DNA from: JAXHTH01 sp034211115
GTDB lineage: Bacteria; Planctomycetota; Phycisphaerae; Phycisphaerales; SM1A02
Length of the DNA stretch: 19,995 bases
Direction of reading: 5' to 3'
Assembly: GCA_034211115.1 (NCBI GenBank)
Contig: JAXHTH010000053.1
Span: 1 to 19,995 of the forward strand
Part shown: in pieces, positions 15,251 to 19,995 of the stretch
How positions within the stretch are numbered: position 1 is the first letter of the stretch
How the letters are laid out: each line of letters opens with the position of its first letter
Program-made: the position numbers and the translations under genes
The notes under the pieces: generated by a model
The model's database searches: none
The model's input: the letters and a program-made list of their open reading frames with translations, nothing else
What the model was told of the DNA's origin: nothing

Positions 15251-16498
15251 CTACGGACACGGACCCCAGGCGCCGAGGAGTTCGAGAAGATCGGCGGTGT
15301 TGGTCGTGCCGTCACCATCCAGGTCGCCGTCTGGCGTGCCCCATGCGCCGAGCAGGTAGAGCAGATCGGCGGTGTTGACGAACCCGTCGCCGTCGAAGTC
15401 CGGCGGGCAGGGCGTCTCAAAGCCCAGGTTGGTCATCTGGTCGCGCGTCAGCGGCGAGCCGAAGAACAGCTGATGACCATCCCACGTGTCCTTGCCGATC
15501 CCGGTCCAGAGGTTGGGATCGCCCGGCGGATCGTCGGACGGATCGCCGGTATAGGTGAGGAAGTCCATCTTGAAGGTGGTCTGGTAGTCCTCCGGCAGCG
15601 GCACCACCCCGTGAATCCAGTCCAGGACCTTGTTGTCATCATCCCACTCGGCGAAGCGGATCTCGCCCGTTTCGTTGTACTGGGTGATGGCCTCGTTGGT
15701 CCCGCCGAGATTCACGTGGCAGTCTGTGCACGTCCTCCCACTGACGGTGATGCTGTGACTGGTGAAGGGGGCGAAGGCGACGAAGGCGTCGCCCTGGTAC
15801 GTCAGCGACTGGAAGCTTGCCGTGTAGACCTTCCCATCCTTCTCGCGATTCACGAGCATCACGAAGTCATGGAGCGGCTGCTTGGCGCGCTTCACGTGCG
15901 CTTCAACCTGACTCTCGAAGTGGCAGTTGTAGCAGCTCACGACGGTCTGGGCGTGGCAGGCGGTGCAGTGGAGCTTGCCGTCATGCGGGCCGCCGTGTGT
16001 GGGATCCATCTCGTGACAGTTCTCGCAGTCGGCATCGATCGCGCCGGGCTCGAGCATCGAGTTGTACTCGGTCCCGTCGCCGTGGATGTCGCCCGTGGTG
16101 TGGCAGTCCCAGCACTGGAATCCCATGTCGCGATGGACGTCGGAATAGCCGAGCTGGTTGATCTCGATGTTCTGCCGGCCGTGGCAGCCCAGGCACTGCG
16201 ATTGCTCGACGCCCCAGTCGTTGGAGCGGTGGCAGTCGACGCAGCTCGGTTCGTAGGGATCCTCGTACGGGTTCCCATCGGCATCCGTGGGGCCGTGACA
16301 GGCCGTGCAGCCCAGATCCTCGATGGGCACGTTCGTGAAGGCCTCGAATCCCCCGTTCTCCGCGCCGTACCAGTAGTTCTTCCCGACCCGCGTGGCGTGC
16401 AGGCTCGTGTCGAAGTTGCCCGGTTGCGCGAACGTGGGCGCCGCGGTGGCGGCCAGCACGAGCAGACCGAGCCAGAGTTTGATCCATCTCGTATTCAC
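15251..16498 (-). CDS. Secreted octaheme c-type cytochrome with C-terminal dockerin-like module
   Basis: 415 residues from GTG 16498-16496, chosen because AAGGAG lies 7 nt upstream and it opens on a signal peptide (NTRWIKLWLGLLVLAATAAP, cleavage after Phe-Ala at 24). The open frame extends to 16633 with no such signals. Eight CxxCH haem-binding motifs start at Cys64 (CTACH), 86 (CVDCH), 102 (CLGCH), 129 (CWDCH), 158 (CENCH), 178 (CTACH), 189 (CYNCH) and 257 (CTDCH). Additional His residues could be distal ligands. A region without haem motifs follows (about 262-363), then the dockerin-like module at 364-415. Multihaem cytochromes of this kind carry electrons outside the inner membrane; the donor and acceptor are unknown. 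It lies upstream of the selenoprotein gene on the same strand, separated by a terminator. Confidence 0.93.
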   Translation of the reverse strand: MNTRWIKLWLGLLVLAATAAPTFAQPGNFDTSLHATRVGKNYWYGAENGGFEAFTNVPIEDLGCTACHGPTDADGNPYEDPYEPSCVDCHRSNDWGVEQSQCLGCHGRQNIEINQLGYSDVHRDMGFQCWDCHTTGDIHGDGTEYNSMLEPGAIDADCENCHEMDPTHGGPHDGKLHCTACHAQTVVSCYNCHFESQVEAHVKRAKQPLHDFVMLVNREKDGKVYTASFQSLTYQGDAFVAFAPFTSHSITVSGRTCTDCHVNLGGTNEAITQYNETGEIRFAEWDDDNKVLDWIHGVVPLPEDYQTTFKMDFLTYTGDPSDDPPGDPNLWTGIGKDTWDGHQLFFGSPLTRDQMTNLGFETPCPPDFDGDGFVNTADLLYLLGAWGTPDGDLDGDGTTNTADLLELLGAWGPCP

Positions 16499-17028
16499 GG
16501 TAGGTCTCCTTTCCGTCCCGAAGGGGAACGATGACGACGGACCGGCCGCGTGGGGGTCTCCGGCCCCGGAGCGGTGTCGGCTTCGTCCTCGAGCACATGA
16601 AACGGCCGGGGTGTTCCTTCCGCGCGGGTGCAACGGGACCCGCGCGACTCAAGCCGCGCGGGTCCGGTGCAAAAATCGGACCATTCGATCGGAAAATCGG
16701 AATCGAGCCTCAGCCCGGCGTTGTTCGGGCCTGTTCCCGGCGGTAACACTCTGTCGTCAATGGTCTTCCATGGGGCATCGACGCCGGCTTCCCCTCCGTC
16801 GTCCCGCTGAGCGCAGGCCCGATGGGTCCCACATCCGGGCCTGGTCGCCGACCCGGAACTCTCAGCTCCGGGGCGCGGCCGGGCCGAAGGAAGCGGGGCT
16901 GCCGCCGCCTGTGTCCGGCCTGCGATGACCCGCCGGCGCGGGGAGTGCCTGCGCCCGGGCGGCGGCACAGCGCGGCGCTGTGGTCACGCGGCCCGCAGAT
17001 GCGCTCTGCTTGCCGGATCTCGTTCCGC
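16499..17028 (-). other. Intergenic region upstream of the cytochrome gene: hairpins and direct repeats, no gene
   Basis: No convincing coding sequence. A perfect 11-bp stem GGACCCGCGCG (16636-16646) with CGCGCGGGTCC (16655-16665) and 8-nt loop lies about 140 nt upstream of the cytochrome start; neither strand has a T-run after it. AAAATCGGA occurs twice (16672-16680 and 16693-16701), 21 bp apart. Close to the stop of the 17029 gene, CACAGCG (16966-16972) and CGCTGTG (16976-16982) form a 7-bp hairpin without a T-run. CAGGCCCG (16814-16821) can pair with a CGGGCCTG about 15 nt later. One of these may end transcription of the upstream gene. Confidence 0.5.
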
Positions 17029-18831
17029 CTAGGGGCATTCGCCCCAGTTGGCGAGAAGCTGAAGCAGATCGGCGGTGCCGGTGGCGCCGTCGCCGTCGAC
17101 ATCGCCTTCGACGGTGCCCCACGCGGCGAGGAGGAACAGCAGGTCCGCCGTATCGACATCGCCGTCGTCATCGAAATCAGGCGGGCAGGGATCGAGCTGA
17201 AGGCAGGTGATTCCGTGACCGGCGTAGGCGCCGCCGAGATCCTCGCACACATCGCGGAAGAGTTCTTCGCACGTGTCATCATCGAACACGCACGCGCCGA
17301 CGGGCGCGATCTCTTCGAGGGCAAGATCATCGTAATACACCGGCTGATCGCTGCCGTTGCCGAACAGGTCGAGGGCGGCGATGTTCAGCGCCCCGTCGCC
17401 GGTCACGCCGTCCGTCCAGCTCTTCGTCACCAGCCGCTCGCCGTCATAGAAGACGGACTGCTCATCGCGTGAAAGATCGACGACGACCCGGATCTCGGTC
17501 CATTGATCGGTGATGAGCGGCAGGGCGTCGCCGGTGTCGAAGTCGGCGAAGGCGTCTGCGCCTCCGTCGGCGACGAGCTGAAGCGACCAGTTCTGATCGC
17601 CGTTGGCCTCGTACGTGTTCAGCAGGATGAAGAACTGCTGGCCCTGGAGAGCGGAGGGGACGTACTGCTTGACGGACCAGAGCCAGATCTCATCTCCGCA
17701 GTCGGCGTTGGGCTCGCCGCCGCAGCCGTAGCCGAACAGTCGGCGGACCGCGTCATCGTCGCCATCAATCGCGACGGAATGCGGTTCGCTGGCCGCCTGC
17801 TCCTCGGTGACGATGAAGTCGCCCGCATCGGGATTGTCGTTCCAGGCCTCCCAGCCGCCGAGGCCGAGCAGCGGGCCGGGCTCGTACGCATCGAAATTGT
17901 CGCCCCAGGTCGGGGCGTTGACCTGGAGGCGGTCGAACCGCCCGCCCTCGATGTCGTAGCCGAAGAGATCGTACTTGATGTCGGCGACCTCGATCATCGC
18001 GAACGACAGATCGAAGCGATGGTCGGTGCTGAGGCCGGCGCCGTCGCTGAGCCACAGAAACCCGCCGGAGGGGCGGTCGTTCCCGTCCGGATCGGCAAAG
18101 ACCGGCTCGACGAACCAGGGACCCGTTTCGGGCGGCGCGACGATCATCGCGGCCTCATCGAGATCGACGGGCCGCGTGCGCGGGAACAGCCAGAGCTCGG
18201 TGTACCTCGGATCGCCGACCATCGCGCCCGGGGCGCCGAGCGAGGCATCGGGCATGCTGAACCACGCGCTGAGCGGCGGGATGTCCAGCGCGTTGGAGCA
18301 GGATGTGAACAGGTCGATAACGAACTCGCCGTCGATGCCGTCCTCGCTGATGCACTCGAAGCAGAACCGCTCCCACAGCGGCTGCGGGGTCATCCGGTAG
18401 TTCGCCGCATACCTGTTCCCGATCTGCTTGGCCCCGCCGAAGACGGTGCGCACGCGGGGGACCGGGCTGTCGTCGGGGTTGAGGAAGCCCTCCGCGTCCT
18501 CGTCGCCCGGCCCGGTGCATGACCTGAGATTGCTCATGTCCTCGGCGGTCGGCGCGATGATCCGCAGGCCGAGGTACTTGTCCCGGCCCTCATCATCATC
18601 GTTTCGGGCGGCGAACCAGATCTTCTCGCGGTGATCGAGGGTGATGGTGACGGCCCCGTCGTCGCCGACCGGGTTCCACGGGTCCTCCGGCGCGTCGGTG
18701 GGCATGAAGTGCGTGTCATCCTCGTCGGTGCTGTAATACAGCGCCACCCCGGCCGTCGCGTACGATGCGGTCACGGACATGAAGACAACCGCCGCCGCGG
18801 CGGCGCTGCGCTGAGCTGAACGGAAACTCAT
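17029..18831 (-). CDS. Secreted protein with LamG-like middle, one GACC repeat and dockerin-like C-terminus
   Basis: 600 residues, function not recognised. The ATG at 18831-18829 has GAAGGA about 10 nt upstream and a signal peptide ending Ala-Thr-Ala at 27. The N-terminal about 300 residues are beta-rich and read like a domain describing an exported metadata-poor 'surface' protein (VALYYSTDEDDTHFMPTDAP and 'KIWFAARNDDDEGRDKYLG'). Residues about 310-505 resemble a concanavalin/LamG-like jelly roll: 'DNFDAYEPGPLLGLGGWEAW', then 'TDQWTEIRVVVDLSRDEQSV' and 'YYDDLALEEI'. One Cys-rich GAC repeat follows (about 508-548), then the dockerin-like module (549-600). Carbohydrate or surface binding is plausible for the LamG-like part but not shown. 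The next gene downstream on this strand is the cytochrome. Confidence 0.88.
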   Translation of the reverse strand: MSFRSAQRSAAAAAVVFMSVTASYATAGVALYYSTDEDDTHFMPTDAPEDPWNPVGDDGAVTITLDHREKIWFAARNDDDEGRDKYLGLRIIAPTAEDMSNLRSCTGPGDEDAEGFLNPDDSPVPRVRTVFGGAKQIGNRYAANYRMTPQPLWERFCFECISEDGIDGEFVIDLFTSCSNALDIPPLSAWFSMPDASLGAPGAMVGDPRYTELWLFPRTRPVDLDEAAMIVAPPETGPWFVEPVFADPDGNDRPSGGFLWLSDGAGLSTDHRFDLSFAMIEVADIKYDLFGYDIEGGRFDRLQVNAPTWGDNFDAYEPGPLLGLGGWEAWNDNPDAGDFIVTEEQAASEPHSVAIDGDDDAVRRLFGYGCGGEPNADCGDEIWLWSVKQYVPSALQGQQFFILLNTYEANGDQNWSLQLVADGGADAFADFDTGDALPLITDQWTEIRVVVDLSRDEQSVFYDGERLVTKSWTDGVTGDGALNIAALDLFGNGSDQPVYYDDLALEEIAPVGACVFDDDTCEELFRDVCEDLGGAYAGHGITCLQLDPCPPDFDDDGDVDTADLLFLLAAWGTVEGDVDGDGATGTADLLQLLANWGECP

Positions 18832-19280
18832 GACGTCGTTCCTTCGCTGGAATTGAGGTTGTTTGAACCGACGGGAAGAGGTCCCAGGGGCGCGTTCATC
18901 GGCGTCGATCGGCCGGCGCGGCGCAACGCGTCCCGGGCCCGATCACCGTCCCGTTTGTGCGAACGTCGTGGTCCGAACGTCGATCGATGCGCCGAGCGTC
19001 CTCACCACGGGACGCCTCTTCGCAAGGTGAGAACGCCGGTGCTCGAGAGAGCGGAAAGAGCGGCATTCAATACCGTCATAGCGTAAACGGCACTGGATGT
19101 GAACGCAATCATAATATTGCAAATTCATAAGATGATGTCCGGATCGTCAGGTGCATCATAAGTTCGTGTGAGACGTCATGACCCGGACTTGAGGCGCCTT
19201 GTCAAAAGACAAGCGAATCCGATCATCATGTTTCAGCGTTCCGCGGTCGTCTTCGGGCCGCGGTCGCGTGAGCCGCGCAC
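18832..19280. other. Intergenic region with an AT-rich patch, no gene recognised
   Basis: Mostly featureless GC-rich DNA. Positions 19104-19134 are unusually AT-rich and contain, on the minus strand, TATTAT preceded by AATTTGCAA. This could be a -10 for the 17029-18831 gene, but no good -35 sits at the right distance and the leader would be about 280 nt. CGAACGTCG occurs twice near 18960 and 18974. Confidence 0.35.
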
Positions 19281-19282
19281 GC

Positions 19283-19313
19283 AAAAGCCCCGGGACGGGA
19301 GTCGCGGGGCTTT
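19283..19313 (-). terminator. Rho-independent terminator of the partial gene at the right edge
   Basis: 9-bp stem AAAGCCCCG (19284-19292) with CGGGGCTTT (19305-19313) and a 12-nt loop. On the minus strand the stem ends in GGGGCTTTTGC. It lies about 80 nt beyond the stop codon at 19396. The 18 nt at 19285-19302 are identical to 13262-13279. Confidence 0.75.
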
Positions 19314-19395
19314 GATCGCATCTGTCAACGGTCAGCGCCGCCCTTTCAGCGTCTCGGCGTTTCAGCTTTCAGCTTTCCCCATTTCAGCTTTCTCC

Positions 19396-19995
19396 TCACG
19401 GGCACTGGCCCCAGTTGGCGAGGAGGGCGAGGAGGTCGGCGGTGTCCGTGTCGCCGTCGCCGTCCACATCGCCGTCGCCCGTGCCCCACGCGGCGAGCAG
19501 ATAGAGCAGGTCGGCGGTGTCGACATCGCCGTCACCGTCGAAGTCGGCCGGGCAGGACGATCCCTCGCCGACTTCGAACACATCATCGCTTTCATCCCAC
19601 GCCCCGTAATGGGAACTCTCGTAGTACGCGCGGACGCGGACCTTGCAGTTCTCGCTTTCCTCGGTCGGCGTCCATTCGGCTTCCATCACGCCCGGCGCGG
19701 TGAACTCGATGATGTCGTTCCATTCGGTGAGATCGTCGACGATCTCGAGATCATCGATCCAGACGGTGTCGCTGCCGTGCGAGACGCTCTGGTCCTTGTC
19801 GTACTCCCACCTGAGCTCGTGGCTTCCGGGCTCGAGCACGATCGAGAAATGCGTCCAGGGTCCGCCGGTTCCGGAGGCGTGGATGTGCTGCTCGCCGTCG
19901 ATTGAGAAGTTGAAGAAGTCGTAGCCGGCCTCGCTGCTGACGCGATACCAGAAGCTGATCTCGCCTCCGCCGACGGCGCGGGTCATCCACGAGTC
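19396..19995 (-). CDS. Secreted protein with dockerin-like C-terminus (5' end outside the window)
   Basis: Partial: the last 199 residues, with the frame open through the window edge (the codons before the first in-window Met read Asp-Ser-Trp). The visible part begins with a beta-sandwich domain of the type 'ISFWYRVSSEAGYDFFNFSI' ... 'GSHELRWEYDKDQSVSHGSD', which is common at the C-terminal half of large secreted proteases and surface proteins. It continues with 'EAEWTPTEESENCKVRVRAY', an Ig-like strand pattern, and ends with the 52-residue dockerin-like module. The N-terminal catalytic or binding domain is not visible, so no function can be given. A terminator lies about 80 nt downstream. 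Confidence 0.88.
   Translation of the reverse strand, partial: DSWMTRAVGGGEISFWYRVSSEAGYDFFNFSIDGEQHIHASGTGGPWTHFSIVLEPGSHELRWEYDKDQSVSHGSDTVWIDDLEIVDDLTEWNDIIEFTAPGVMEAEWTPTEESENCKVRVRAYYESSHYGAWDESDDVFEVGEGSSCPADFDGDGDVDTADLLYLLAAWGTGDGDVDGDGDTDTADLLALLANWGQCP

Overview
The window reads as a GC-rich chromosomal segment of a planctomycete, most likely Phycisphaerae-like. I infer this from two protein modules that recur here and are typical of that group: Cys-rich 'GACC...' repeats in secreted proteins, and a roughly 52-residue C-terminal dockerin-like module (two DxDGDGxVxTADLL half-repeats ending in Cys-Pro-stop). No ribosomal RNA or other taxonomic marker is present, so the assignment is inference.

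Layout. The first 13.2 kb is read on the + strand. It holds a giant secreted Cys-rich/HYR-repeat protein (202-4482), a secreted parallel beta-helix protein (5023-6219), a TPR lipoprotein (6527-8179), a divergent beta-ketoacyl synthase (8277-9602), tRNA-Ser(CGA) (9768-9854), an FHA-GAF-PP2C phosphatase (10080-11738) and an EAL-HDOD protein (11976-13226). From 13.3 kb to the right edge everything is on the - strand: four exported proteins that all end in the dockerin-like module. They are a deiodinase-like selenoprotein (13345-14865), an octaheme c-type cytochrome (15251-16498), a large exported protein with a LamG-like middle (17029-18831) and the 3' end of another secreted protein (19396 to the edge).

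Main discovery. The open frame at 14865-14683 (signal peptide plus the start of a thioredoxin-like fold) and the long frame below 14680 are one gene interrupted only by an in-frame TGA. The context is Ser-Cys-Thr-[TGA]-Gln-Pro, matching the SCT-Sec-PP active site of iodothyronine deiodinases. A perfect 7-bp hairpin with a GUC apical loop starts 18 nt after the TGA, which is the expected geometry of a bacterial SECIS element. Conventional gene calling would split or truncate this gene. The product appears to be an exported deiodinase-like selenoprotein fused to a dockerin-like module, upstream on the same strand of which lies a secreted octaheme cytochrome carrying the same module.

Other points. 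The beta-ketoacyl synthase keeps its nucleophilic Cys, but the two catalytic His positions read Asn and Gln. The phosphatase and the EAL-HDOD protein form a signalling pair separated by about 240 bp.

Stretches without genes. 1-201 is the upstream region of the first gene. 4483-5022 holds a terminator and otherwise nothing I can identify. 6220-6526 holds a terminator and a possible promoter. 9603-10079 holds the tRNA and its likely promoter. 14866-15250 holds the cytochrome terminator. 16499-17028 holds hairpins and short direct repeats. 18832-19395 holds an AT-rich patch and a terminator.
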